Assembly: GCA_026168455.1 (NCBI GenBank)
Contig: CM047426.1
Coordinates: forward strand, 77,899,986 to 77,963,985
Origin: Theocolax elegans
Lineage: Eukaryota; Arthropoda; Insecta; Hymenoptera; Cerocephalidae
Length of the DNA stretch: 64,000 nt
Direction: 5' to 3'
Position 1 is the first letter of the stretch, and the number at the start of each line of letters is the position of its first letter. The notes beneath the pieces are model-generated. The model was not told where the DNA came from and did no database searches. It saw nothing but the letters and a program-made list of their open reading frames with translations. This document shows, piece by piece, positions 46,670 to 57,075 of the stretch. The position numbers were made by a program, and so were the translations under genes.

Positions 46670-47600
46670 ATGTATAGGCAATTCTTTGTCAAATGGAGAT
46701 CGAGATAAAATATTTTTGGGTTTCTGGAACATTTGAGAATGCGTTTTCCTACATGTTTTGGATTTAGTGGTCTAATTTTTAATTACCAAACTCGGTAATT
46801 TGTTCATTTTTTTTTCTAGACTATTAACCTTTTCTAACTCAAAATTGACTGATTCAATGTAAGTACATAAAAGTTCTTTTTTTCTGCAAATTACATGAAG
46901 TTTAAAAAAATGACCAAATTCATGGAGTGTACCACAATATGCAACATTATAAAGAAATTATTAAAATTATAAATAAGTGGTTTTGCTCCGAGTTTGTTAG
47001 ACTCTCACATGACGGTTCTCTCCAGAAGATGCTTGCACAGCTCGACTCGGACGAGCACACTCACTTCCTACACTCGGTAAACGGATAACAACGACCTACA
47101 GCTATTTATCTGGGTATACGAAATTAATAATCAGTTTATTAAAAAACTTTAATTTTTCATAAATTTTTAAACATTTAAGAATGATTTATATTTATAAAAA
47201 TGCGTAATCATATATAAATTGTGATAAGGTACTTTGTACTTGTCAATGTGTTAAGCGAGTGAGTTTCAACCTAAACTATCCTACCTACCCTCACAATACT
47301 ATGCACATATTTCACCTACACTGGAACATACCTAAATGTACCCCAGCCATCCCATGAACCCAACACTAACCCCGCTAGCACACTAGCAGCACAGCAAGAT
47401 GATGACTGGCATACAATGAACCTGGTCTCACATCGTATCTCTCTAGGAAGGTACATCAATGATCAGGAGAGGCATCTCATAACATCGTACTGCCTCCAGG
47501 ATCAGTAAAATCATCTAGCAGCAAACCTTCAGCAACAACAAAGACCAATATGGAACTCCCAGCAGCACCGCACAGCAGCATAGAATATTTCCCAACCGCT
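46670..47600. other. Unassigned DNA with a repeat shared with 48903-49010
   Basis: About 46985-47095 matches 48903-49010 in the same orientation (CACTTCCTACACTCGGTAAA and CGCACTTCCTACACTCGGCA). From 47270 the sequence is richer in C and A without a clear frame; it could be the 3' end of an LTR element. Confidence 0.4.
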
Positions 47601-48511
47601 GTAATAATTAGTTAATTAGGCGTTGCCTTAATTAGAGGGACACAGCAATCATGTAGCTGTATAAACGTACTGGCAGTTACATGTAAGGAAAGGATTGGCA
47701 GGTGGGGTTATGTAATCATAACATTACCATAACCCTCAAATACTAGATATTCTAATACAATAAACACTTCCTCAGGAGTTAGTTATTACCTTTAGAATCA
47801 ATTGTACAATCCCGATACTCTGCAGCAGCTGGCCCGACGCGTAACAGCTGATCGAGCGCCGTGAGAGCGATAGAGAGCGAAGATCCGATATCGGCCGTCC
47901 CGTAAACCTGTAACAAATAGAAACTAATTAGCCGATAAGCAAGATAATACGGAACGATATATAATTGTTACCTCGAGCATAGCATCACCAGAAATAGCGT
48001 TCACCTCGAATCAAAAAAGCAGCCAACAGGGGAAGCTGTCTTCGTCGTATGCATCGTATACGTCGCACAGTTGAGAGCACTCACTGTATGATGCGCGCAG
48101 ACGACGGCGGCCGACGGACGACATGCGAGAAGCTGCGCGCGCACGTCGGGCCCGACCAGCGAAGCAGCGAACTAGCGGAAACTCGAGAAAGCTCTTCGGT
48201 ACTCCTTCGCGACACATTGACAACATTAGCTTGTGCGTGTGTGTGTGAGGAAAGCAGCATTTCGAGCGGACAAGATTGCTTCGCAGCAGGTGAACAGCAT
48301 TCATTACGTCTTTGGTAAGTGTGCTTCCCATAATCTCTCCCTTCTCAACCTTTTCCCGCGCAGCAAACCGTCGCAGCTCGTACGCAGCCGAGCAATCGTA
48401 TTATTAATTCGCCGCGATTATACGTGGCTGGCGCCTAAACCCCTTTATCTATTATTATAATAAATTATTACTATTTTTGAAATAAAATGAATTTATCGTT
48501 CGGTGATATGT

Positions 48512-48818
48512 ATATGTGTAAATTATATAATATCGGTCTCTCCGAACTAAATGCTTTATTTTACAATAAAGTAGGCCTATCGTACTCTTTGTCCACTATG
48601 ATTGGTGGAATTTCCTAGAGCATTTCTAAGGTAAGATCTCCAGTTCCTCACTGAGGAGTCAAAGCTGGAGATTGAGGACGAAACGCCTTTAATTATTTTA
48701 AAAGGCCGTGCTCTGGGAAATTCCACCAACCATAGTGGACAAAGAGTACGATAGGCCTACTTTATTGTAATTAAAGCATTTAGTTCGGAGAGACCGATAT
48801 TATATAATTTACACATAT
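48512..48818. repeat. Inverted repeat with a hammerhead motif in its loop
   Basis: Arms of about 110 bp (48512-48622 and 48709-48818) are inverted copies: both contain CGGTCTCTCCGAACTAAATG and AGGCCTATCGTACTCTTTGT in one or the other strand. The ~86-bp loop contains the ribozyme-like sequence described at 48626-48687. Part of the loop and right arm is related to 53080-53211 on the minus strand. Confidence 0.9.
48626..48687 (+). ncRNA. Hammerhead ribozyme-like motif (5' helix III lost)
   Basis: Core pieces: CTGAGGA (48651-48657, fits CUGANGA), helix II GTC/GAC, GAAA (48680-48683), then helix III strand ACGCC. C at 48626 is in the cleavage position, followed by helix I TAAGG/CCTCA with one mismatch. 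Loop I ATCTCCAGTT (48636-48645) is complementary to loop II AGCTGGAGAT, with one G-U. The sequence before 48626 does not pair with ACGCC, so it is probably inactive. Confidence 0.55.
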
Positions 48819-48857
48819 TACTATTTTTATTGATCTAGTCCCCAGCGTGACCGTTAC

Positions 48858-49504
48858 AAAATGTATATAGTAAACAATTTTGCATGAATAGTCATATCTC
48901 GATTAAGCTTGTTAGAAACTAGCAGACGACGGTTTCCGTCTAGAGGGGCGTGCACAGTTCGGCTCGACGATCACACGCACTTCCTACACTCGGCAAACGG
49001 ACTACGATTTCAAGTTGCACTTCTATTAAGTTATGTTAGGTTATGATATTACCATGTATTATATATTGTCAATTATTCTACTGCATCATAATAAATATAA
49101 ATTTTGTAATCTATATATATATATATATATATATTCAGGATAAATAAAACATATTTGCAATTGTACTCAACGGCCTGCCTAGAAGTAGATTTTCTTGTGG
49201 GTCATCAATAACTGTTTTACTCAGTACTTAATTTAATAGTGGTTAAAACATTGAATTAAACATACTAATCAGTTGAGATAATTGTGGACATTGTGGGGAA
49301 ATAAATAGTTTATTAATATTAGAAGATATTGAAAACTTTAACAATTGAAACTCCATTTTAAACTATACAAAGTACATATGTGTTAAAACGATGGCAATGA
49401 AAATTAAACTTTAGTTATAATCTATTATAAATAAAAAATTTCAATTAAATTGCAATGCAAATCAAAGTGTAAATTGAAAAGGACAATACCGACTGACATT
49501 TCGT
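48858..49504. other. AT-rich DNA with a short (TA)n tract
   Basis: No gene. (TA)n at about 49112-49132. The repeat at 48903-49010 is shared with 46985-47095. Confidence 0.4.
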
Positions 49505-49680
49505 TATCATAAAGTGTACGTATAGCACACGTAACAATAAAGTGTACGTCTAGTACACGCTATCATAAAGTGTATGGACAATTCACGTTACCATAAAGTG
49601 TATGTACAGTACACGTTACTATATAAAATGTACGTACAGTACATGTTACCATAAAGTACAAATACAGTAATATAGTAGGG
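49505..49680. repeat. 28-bp tandem repeat, about six copies
   Basis: AAAGTGTACGT or close variants recur at 49511, 49539, 49567, 49595, 49625 and 49653 (28-30 bp steps). Each unit contains a palindrome-like GTGTACGTACAGTACAC. It lies just upstream of the Penelope-like element. Confidence 0.88.
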
Positions 49681-49784
49681 TATATATGCCCTACCGATAG
49701 CAAACTTTAATAAGTGCCACATATATACCCCATGTCTTCCTCGTCAGGATAGAGCTGGTTTTCAAAAATTTTTATATCTGTCAT

Positions 49785-49851
49785 CTGTATCTCGAGACGA
49801 GATGCCTGGACTCTACTGATGAGCCCACCAGGCATACTCAGGGCGAAATAC
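49785..49851 (+). ncRNA. Hammerhead ribozyme, type I layout
   Basis: Helix III TGTAT (49785-49789) pairs with ATACA (49847-49851). C49790 is at the cleavage position. Helix I starts TCGAG and is closed by CTCTA with one mismatch. Then the core CTGATGA (49815-49821), helix II GCCC (49822-49825) with GGGC (49840-49843), and GAAA (49844-49847). All invariant core bases are present. Loop I contains ATGCCTGG and loop II contains CCAGGCAT, exact complements, so the two loops can form an 8-bp kissing contact. It would process element RNA by self-cleavage. Confidence 0.8.
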
Positions 49852-50071
49852 AAATTTTTTTTTCCGTCTTATTAAGTTTTTATTAATTTTACTACAATCA
49901 ATTAAATTTTATATATTTGTTGACTTAGCTTGGCTTAGTTTTTTTTTTCAAACACTCATCCTGTGAGGTTTCTAACGTGGCTGGTATTAATACAGTCCGC
50001 CTTACTTGAGATGTGAGAAATGTTTCTTTGGCTTGTAAAGATCAATAAATTCATTTATCATATAACTTATA

Positions 50072-51773
50072 GTGTTAAAAAGCAATAAATTCACAAATTT
50101 TTCTAATAGTTGGAAAATTCAAATTTTAAAAATATTTTTTACTACTTCGGATAAAGGTAACAAAACAGTTTGTATGTACAAATCCGATTATGTTACAAAA
50201 ATGACTAACATTTTTTCGGATAATACTGTCTATAGGTGTATTTCTAAGAATCCATTAAAAAACTTACAATCTTCTACTTCTAAAATTTTGAAACATTTAA
50301 ATAATCATGAATTTTTACAACACAAATTTCACAATAATGCACTCACCTGTTCTAATACTTGTTTAGCGAAAGGTTATGGTTTACCAAAAATCCACAAGAT
50401 TGATAACCCGTTAAGACCTATCATTTCTTTAGTTAATAGCCCTACACATTTTCTTGCTAAAATAATTTACAATGAATTAAAAACAGCTATTAAATTACCG
50501 AAATCTCACATTAACAATAGTTTTCATTTGAAAGAAAAATTAAAGGATGTTATTTTAGACGATAATCATGTTTTACTTTCATTGGATGTTGTGTCACTTT
50601 TTACTAACATCCCTTGCAATTTAGTATTAGACAGTCTAGAAAGACGTTTTTCTTCTATTAATAATAAATGTCGCATTCCGTTCAATGAGATTTTAGTATG
50701 TACGAAATTTCTTTACAATAATACATATTTTGTTTTTAACAATATCTATTATCAACAAATTCATGGTACTCCCATGGGTTATCCGATTTCTCCGTTATTT
50801 GCTGATATTGTAATGGATGATTTGGAAAATGATTGCTTAAATAAATTATTGAATGAACATAATTGCAAACCACTTTTTTATTTTAGATACGTTGATGATA
50901 CTATCTTGTGTGTTAAGAAAGAACATGTAAATTAAGCTATAAATATTTTTAATTCATATAATAAAAACTTACAATTTACTTCAGAATTGGAAATGAACCA
51001 AAAAATCAATTTTCTTGACATTACCTTAATTAGAGAAAATGATCGTATTATAACAAATTGGTACCAAAAACCTATAGCTTCTGGTCGATTGATTAATTAT
51101 TTTTCAAATCATCCAACTCAACAAAAAAAGAATGTTATATATAATTTAGTAGACAGAGCTTTTTTATTATCAGATGTACGATATCATACAACAAATTTAA
51201 ATATTGTAAAAAATCTACTTATCGACAATGACTACAATATCAAATTTATTAAACAAAATATTCACTTCCGTCTAAATAAGTTAAAATTTAAAAGTAATAT
51301 TCAATCTACTTCTAGAATTAAACGTCATGCCTATTTACCATTACCTTTTTTCAGAATTTTGATAAGTTAATATTCAAACTCTACCATTAGTTCAAAAAAG
51401 TTTGAATTCTATTATTAAACTGGGTAAAGATGGTACAAAAAAGTTTGAACAGATGAATGTTGTTTATAAATTAAATTGTAAAGACTGTCCTGCATCTTAC
51501 GTTGGTGAAACTAAACGTTTACTAAAAACGAGGATTAATAAACATAAAAAGAATAACAATACTGATTCAGTTATTAATTAACATATGGTTTTAAATAAAT
51601 ATGAATTTGATTGGGATGGTGTTAAAATTGTCGATAGGGAGATCAATTATAAAAAGCGTCTTATTTCGGAAATGTTACACATTAAACTTGATGTAAATAA
51701 TATTAATAAGAAAGACGATATTAGATTTTTAAATAGCTCTTATTTCCCGGTTCTCAGAAATTTAAATGCCTGA
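50072..51773 (+). pseudogene. PLE reverse transcriptase and GIY-YIG endonuclease, decayed
   Basis: Blocks: SDKGNKTVCMYKSDYVTKM, YGLPKIHKIDNPLRPIISLV, LLSLDVVSLFTNIP (first catalytic Asp), QIHGTPMGYPISPLFADIVM, YFRYVDDTILCV (catalytic YVDD), TAA at 50933-50935, then in the same frame LEMNQKINFLDITL, NWYQKPIASGRLINYFSNHP, HRIKRHAYLPLPFF-type thumb sequence to 51370. After a frame change near a T run, CKDCPASYVGETKRLLKTRI is the start of GIY-YIG, then TAA near 51580, then NKYEFDWDGVKIVDREINYK to a stop at 51773. The N-terminal region before SDKGNK is missing. Both in-frame TAA codons sit where a CAA (Gln) would be natural, but that is a guess. Confidence 0.85.
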
Positions 51774-51812
51774 TTTGACAGTTGTACAATGTTTACGTTA
51801 CACTACCTTTGG

Positions 51813-51853
<41 letters not shown>

Positions 51854-51999
51854 CACCGAGTTTTGCTTATGTTGACTGTTTATCTAACCGCTTGACATAT
51901 CGGTTATCCGATTATAAAAAAGGTATTTTTTATATCTAAGTTTTTCAATATTGTTTGTGCGTTCTGTTAATTTGTATTTGTGTGTTATCAATAAATAGC

Positions 52000-52035
52000 C
52001 TGAAGAGGTTGGCAGACCATGCCAACGAAACGTCG
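52000..52035 (+). ncRNA. Hammerhead-like half motif at the PLE 3' end
   Basis: CTGAAGA (52000-52006), stem GTTGGC/GCCAAC (52008-52013 and 52021-52026) and GAAA (52027-52030) then CGTCG. This has the order of the hammerhead core, but one extra G precedes the stem and no partner for ACGTCG lies close upstream, so it would not be active as seen. Confidence 0.35.
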
Positions 52036-52319
52036 CTTAGAAGAAAAACTTTTTGTTTTTTTTTCTTTTCCTTCGCCTCCGTCAGATCGACAAAATTCCT
52101 ACTAATTACCATGGAGAGCGCTCATCATATTTATAAATAAATCATACAATTAAAATAAAAAAATAATAAGCATAAATAATATATATTAAAAAGAATAGAT
52201 ATATTATAAATATATTATTTAATTGATTTATAGGAAAATATAACATAGCATCTTAATAAATGTAAATGCAGAGTGTTACACCAATTCATATACGGTCGTG
52301 TATAAGAAACAATTACAAT

Positions 52320-52428
52320 CCTAGTAGAAATTTGACAATAATTGTAACGTTTTTTAAGCCAATAAATGCTCAAATAACGGCAACGTTAGAGTTTTATTTA
52401 ATCTTCAAATGTTAAATTTCTACTAGGG
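52320..52428. mobile_element. Short MITE with CCTAGTAGAAAT ends
   Basis: CCTAGTAGAAATTTGACAAT at the left and ATGTTAAATTTCTACTAGG at the right; 109 bp. Diverged relative of 14912-15048. Confidence 0.7.
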
Positions 52429-52510
52429 AAGTTTTGAAATTTTATCTATTAATTAGCACGTATGTATCATCGAGTCTCCTATATATAAATTAAGAATTAC
52501 ATATGAGTAT

Positions 52511-52752
52511 ACGCGTGGAAAAAAGGCATAACTCTAAAAACGTCGTTTTGAGAAAATCAAGAAAAACAATTTTTCTTAATATTAATCAATAAAAATAATA
52601 AAATTTTTGTATAGTTTTATAGCAATTACATATATACCGATAATTTTTCTTTGACTTATATTTTCTGTACATATAAAGAATAACTCCAACATTCATTTTT
52701 ACTCATAATCTGAAAAAAGGCATAACTTGAGTTATGCCCTTTTTCCACGCGT
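52511..52752. mobile_element. 242-bp MITE with ACGCGTGG ends
   Basis: ACGCGTGGAAAAAAGGCATA followed by ACTC at the left and the inverted GAGTTATGCCCTTTTTCCAC then GCGT at the right. Only one copy in the window. No coding sequence. Confidence 0.75.
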
Positions 52753-53079
52753 GCCCTCATATAATGGTAATACCATACCCAAAACAAATCATAGTTAGTT
52801 ACACTACAGTAACTTTACAAAAATGTATTACTCCAAAATATTGTATTTTGATTTTATCGCTCAATAGTACATTATTAATATCATTGTTTATTATCTCGCA
52901 ACCACTATAATAATTGCAAACGGTGCGATTGTTGTGATGTAAGCAATGACATTTGCATAAAAGTACACAATGGCAATCATTATATCCTATTTGGCACACG
53001 TAGAATATTAATAAAAACAGTATAAATGATCTAATCTTAATAATTAAGTAACACCATTTTTATGTATATAATATATAAT
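52753..53079. other. AT-rich DNA, nothing recognised
   Basis: No supported gene or repeat. Confidence 0.4.
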
Positions 53080-53340
53080 ATGGGTCTCACCAAACTTAAA
53101 TACTTTACTTTAGAACACGGCCGTTTTACAGAAATTATTAAAGGCGTTTCGTCCTCGATCTCCAGCTTGGACTCCTCAGTAAGGAACTGGAGATCTTACC
53201 TTATAGACGCCTGTCGCAAGATGAACCGGGACGCCAGCAAGATGTTCTGCGGCTATATATATAGAAAAGAGACGACGATCTCTCCAACGAGTGTAAAGAG
53301 ATAGTCATCTCCATCTGGTGGTGGGAAAAACCACCAGCCA
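53080..53340 (-). mobile_element. Small element carrying a hammerhead motif
   Basis: The minus strand after the ribozyme (below 53143) reads AAACGGCCGTGTTCT and GGTGAGACCCATATTATATA, the same order as AAAGGCCGTGCTCTG and GGAGAGACCGATATTATATA after the motif at 48651. The two are thus copies of one short family with a ribozyme at the 5' side and about 100 bp of body. Borders are not defined. Confidence 0.5.
53143..53211 (-). ncRNA. Hammerhead ribozyme motif, near-complete
   Basis: On the minus strand: helix III GGCGT (53211-53207) with ACGCC (53147-53143); C at 53206 in the cleavage position; helix I TAAGG/CCTTA; core CTGAGGA (53179-53173); helix II GTCC/GGAC; GAAA (53150-53147). Loop I GATCTCCAGTT is complementary to loop II AGCTGGAGATC with one G-U. 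Two extra bases (TA) sit between the cleavage position and helix I, which may weaken or abolish activity. Helices I and II pair better than in the copy at 48626. Confidence 0.65.
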
Positions 53341-53362
53341 GAGTGCGACGTATGCAACCGTA

Positions 53363-53363
53363 C

Positions 53364-53396
<33 letters not shown>

Positions 53397-53412
53397 CAAT
53401 ATACATATACAT
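53363..53412. repeat. (TATATG)n microsatellite
   Basis: ATGTATATGTATATG repeats followed by an inverted ATACATATACATAT stretch. Confidence 0.9.
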
Positions 53413-53429
53413 ATTTACGAACGATAAAT

Positions 53430-54879
53430 TCTTTTTGTTTCAAATAACACCATTTTTTCGACAATTTGTTAAAAAAGCAATATTTTACAACTATTGAACA
53501 AATATTTTAAAATGTCATTAATTATTACAATATTATACTGTTACAATAATAATTATAGCATAAAATGTAAAATACAATGTTCATGTGCTTTCTTAACAAG
53601 GTGTATTTAAACTGTCTTATTGATAATTATTACAAAAATACTATTTTAATTTACTTGATTTTTGGATAACTTTATCATTAATAGCATGAAATTATTACTT
53701 ATACCTACAATCTATTGTAAACTTACTTTCATAGTTAAACAGTAGCATCAAATAGATTTATTAAAAAAAACGTTTTTTAAAAATAGAAATGTTTAATTTA
53801 GTTTAACTTGTATGTACCGATTACACCCAATAATAAAATTCATTCAAGGATCAAATAAAGTTCTGCTTGCAATTATGAAATATTGTTTGAAAAGATACGA
53901 GTGATCTTGACGTTAGAGATTTGCTTTCTATATACATTGCTCTCATACATAAAATCGAAATTTAAATTTAATCGCTACAAGATGACATTCGAGAGTTAGA
54001 GAGCTAATTTCGAACGCTTAGACAACTAGTAAATTGCGATATTTCTAAAACTTCATTATTATCTTTTTTTCATTTTAATTTAGTAATTCAGATACAAAAT
54101 GAACAGTTTACGCATTACGCATATTTGAGAAATTTCATTAGCTGATTATAATTATTCGATTATAATTAAATTCATACAATAATGATTTGTATTTGTTAAA
54201 TTTCAGATAAATAGCCTATTTGAATAAACAATAGACGATGAAAGAAAACTGATGAAAAATCTACTACAAACCATATATAAAATAAAACTGTGTATAATCA
54301 AATTCAATCATTCTATACAAACAATGAATAGTTATAAACCGTACGCATTTAATCAAAACTTTAAGTATCAAAAAAATCACTAAATTTATTTTACCGTTTG
54401 AACAATTAATATTATTAATTTACTTGATCTTGCAAACTAAATCATTAATTAACCATTAATTATTAAAGAAAATAATTTAATTGCTATAACTTAATTACTC
54501 AAGTTGTTAAAACTACTTAACAAATTTGTGGCGATATAAAGCACAGGTAATTATACAAAATAAGTAAATGTTAAATAACCCAAACAAATTTCGTAATTAT
54601 TGCAATTCTACAAGTAATCGAGCAAATTCTTCGAAAATCGTTTGGAACTACTACAATTTTCCCACGTAATCGATTCGTAACTTTCGATGGAAAAAGAACG
54701 CCTACAGCCTGTAAATTATTATCAGAACTTGAATCGCGCTAAGCCGTAAATTGAGCCTTTCTGCAAAACTAGTCTGGAAAATTTCTCAGCGCCTTTGGCG
54801 GTTTTTCGATGATGATTGGTTACGCTGTCAGTGTTGAGTTGGTATAACTTTGTCTTTGTCTTTCTGTTGCGTTTATATC
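53430..54879. other. AT-rich DNA downstream of a host gene
   Basis: No gene. The part next to 54880 should be the 3' UTR of the minus-strand gene that ends there. Confidence 0.45.
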
Positions 54880-57075
54880 TTACTTCGGATTGTCAGAAGG
54901 TAATCCTATGATGGCAAATTTTCCTCGGAATAGTGGTTTAAACAGCTCCAGTACCGTAGCTGTCCTTTTCGCTGAGTTCTAAAAATTGAATTTTATGTGA
55001 TTAAACATGTTTATTGGAGTTTTAATATAGCCAAATAATACATTTATATAGACTAATTTTATTTTAATTAATATATTTTCCTGTATAAAGTTTTTTCCAA
55101 TTTAATTGATATTTGTTAAAATACGTATTGTATGCTTGCAATTAAATTAAATATAAATTCAGGTATTAAAAATATAGAATATGTACTAATTTGAATTCAA
55201 GTGACAATTACGCAAAATGTGTGTAGAAATTATATTTATTTAGAGAAAAATTATTTAAAGTTTATAATTATGGCTTTTTAATATAAATCCTAATAAAACT
55301 TATTTTCAAATCTTTCTAATAATAAAAATTAATTAAGTGCAAATTATATTTTGTCTACCTTCTTATTTAGAACTATCATTTTAAAACTTGTCCTTACATA
55401 AAATTGATAAAACTAAAATAATAAAAAAGAAAAATATAATTACTATTATATAAATATTAAATAATATAAAAGATAAAGTGAGTGATTTTCGTTGATGCAA
55501 ATCAAGCATTTTACTAAGAAGAAACAAAATTTGTTTATTGCGAAAAAGTGAGAGGAAAATAAGACTAATATGATGCGCTACCTTAGATTTACTTATATGT
55601 ATAAAAGTAAAACTCGAATCAAGCATTAATCCTAATCAAGGATATCCATTCACTTCTTTACCTAACAAGTGCACATGATTGACAATTTCCATAATTATTA
55701 ATAGACTGTATCTGCCAATTAGAATAATATTAATAGATACCAATTTCTGTCAGTTATATCCTTAGTTAAGTAATTCAATAAAAAGAAATGCATCGATGCA
55801 GTCCCATCCCGTGTTAATAAAAATATTTAAGTATTTCAAATTTAGAAAATAAAATAAAATTCCGGAATTTGAATCAGCACTCAATCTGAATACAATATAA
55901 GTGCCTAGTACAGAGTATATTGTCTTTTCGTAGAATTAGAAATTAACATAACGACAATTACGATTATGCAAAACAAACTTGATACGAGAGCAGAATTTAT
56001 ATAATAAACCGATATCCTTATGTACGTATGTATAGTTTCACAATTATATTTACGTAATAAATATATATATATATATATAATGTTCAATTATTTTCTAAAT
56101 ATCGTAAAGCTACATAATTGTCGAACAAAACGATTAAATTAAAATCTTTGTCTTGCGTAAAAGAGTCGCGTATCAAGAGTTAAGCTACGTTCACGCGAAC
56201 GATAACCCAATGAATTATGATTTGGAAAAAGAGAAAAACGTTATAAATATATGTGTATGAACGTCTGGAGAAATTACGGGTATAACCTTCGACTAATCGT
56301 TCTTTATACATATAATATACGTGTAGGATATATATGAAAAAAAAAGTTAGAAGAAAAAATTGGATTTCATAAAAATGCGAAACGTGCAGCTTGGGACCAC
56401 GCAAGTTTTGCAATCAAATCGAGTGAAGGGAAACGAGTTCAAATGCGTCATAACGTTCTCGTATATACATACACGCGTTGGTAAATGATAAAAATAAAAC
56501 ATAGGTGTACTTGGTGATCATATAGCAAAAGGAATATTTTATCGCGTATATAGTGTAATTGATAATGACACATAACAAACGCGAGTTGGAATTTTCCTTT
56601 TCTTTCGTTCAACAGGTTTCAACGTAAGAAGGAAACAAAAAATAATGAGATGTCTGAGTATATGCGTAATGAGGTACGAAACTTTCTTTAACTAATATTT
56701 ATCTTGCTTATTATAACAAATATAATTTATATTGGCATATTGCTTCGTTACCTGTGCTAGCATGAGCTTTAATCCATTTAAAATGTTCTTTTTTATTTTA
56801 AATCATTTGTTTATCGTGTACCATTCGTTAATATTAATCTAGTATTATAGTCATTTTTTACTTCAATGTAACTTAAAATTAGAAAATATTCAAATTTTCT
56901 AATATGCATAATTCCAATAGGTATCAAAGTATTTTACCATGATTAAGCTGCTGATAACTTTACTGATATTTGTAACAAGAGTAAATCCTCCACCGAAAAT
57001 TTGTGGCGGTATATCCAAAGATACTTTTGTCCTGTCGAATTCAGGAATGTCTTCCTCGGTTGTAGTGCGAATCTT
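54880..57075 (-). CDS. Host gene of unknown function, last two exons
   Basis: Penultimate exon 57075-56938, preceded by ATATTTTTATTTGCGCAG and followed by GTAAAA; it reads KIRTTTEEDIPEFDRTKVSL, then DIPPQIFGGGFTLVTNISKV and ISSLIM (46 residues). Terminal exon 54978-54880, after TTTTTAG, reads NSAKRTATVLELFKPLFRGK then FAIIGLPSDNPK and TAA. Both exons are multiples of three and join in phase 0. Codon usage is richer in GC than the flanks. The acidic start followed by a hydrophobic/Gly stretch and a basic amphipathic tail recalls small secreted insect proteins, but I do not recognise a family. The upstream exons are not identified; the intron between the two is about 2.0 kb. Confidence 0.6.

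Larger units (their letters stand above)
47601..48857 (-). mobile_element. GC-rich region, possible solo LTR or 5' UTR
   Basis: Read on the minus strand, a TG-starting sequence TGTAACGGTCACGCTGGGGA begins at 48857, a type of start I associate with Gypsy-like LTRs, and runs into a CpG-rich block (48430-47820). Possible ends such as TGTTACA near 47911 lack a matching target duplication. A promoter or CpG-rich exon of a host gene (donor-like TTTGGTAAGT on the plus strand near 48315) is an alternative. The frames on either strand have no known domain. Confidence 0.3.
49690..52135 (+). mobile_element. Penelope-like element (PLE)
   Basis: Contains, in order, a hammerhead ribozyme motif (49785-49851), a reverse transcriptase remnant, a GIY-YIG endonuclease remnant, and a 3' region with CCTGAAGAGGTTGGCAGACC. 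Penelope-like elements are the only eukaryotic retroelements that usually join this RT type to a GIY-YIG nuclease and are known to carry hammerhead motifs. Borders are estimated. A (TA)n tract interrupts the 3' region at about 51818-51849. Confidence 0.85.

Noticed and set aside
47601..48857. Complete LTR retrotransposon
   Set aside because: No second LTR, primer binding site, target duplication or pol domain could be seen; kept only as a low-confidence solo-LTR candidate.
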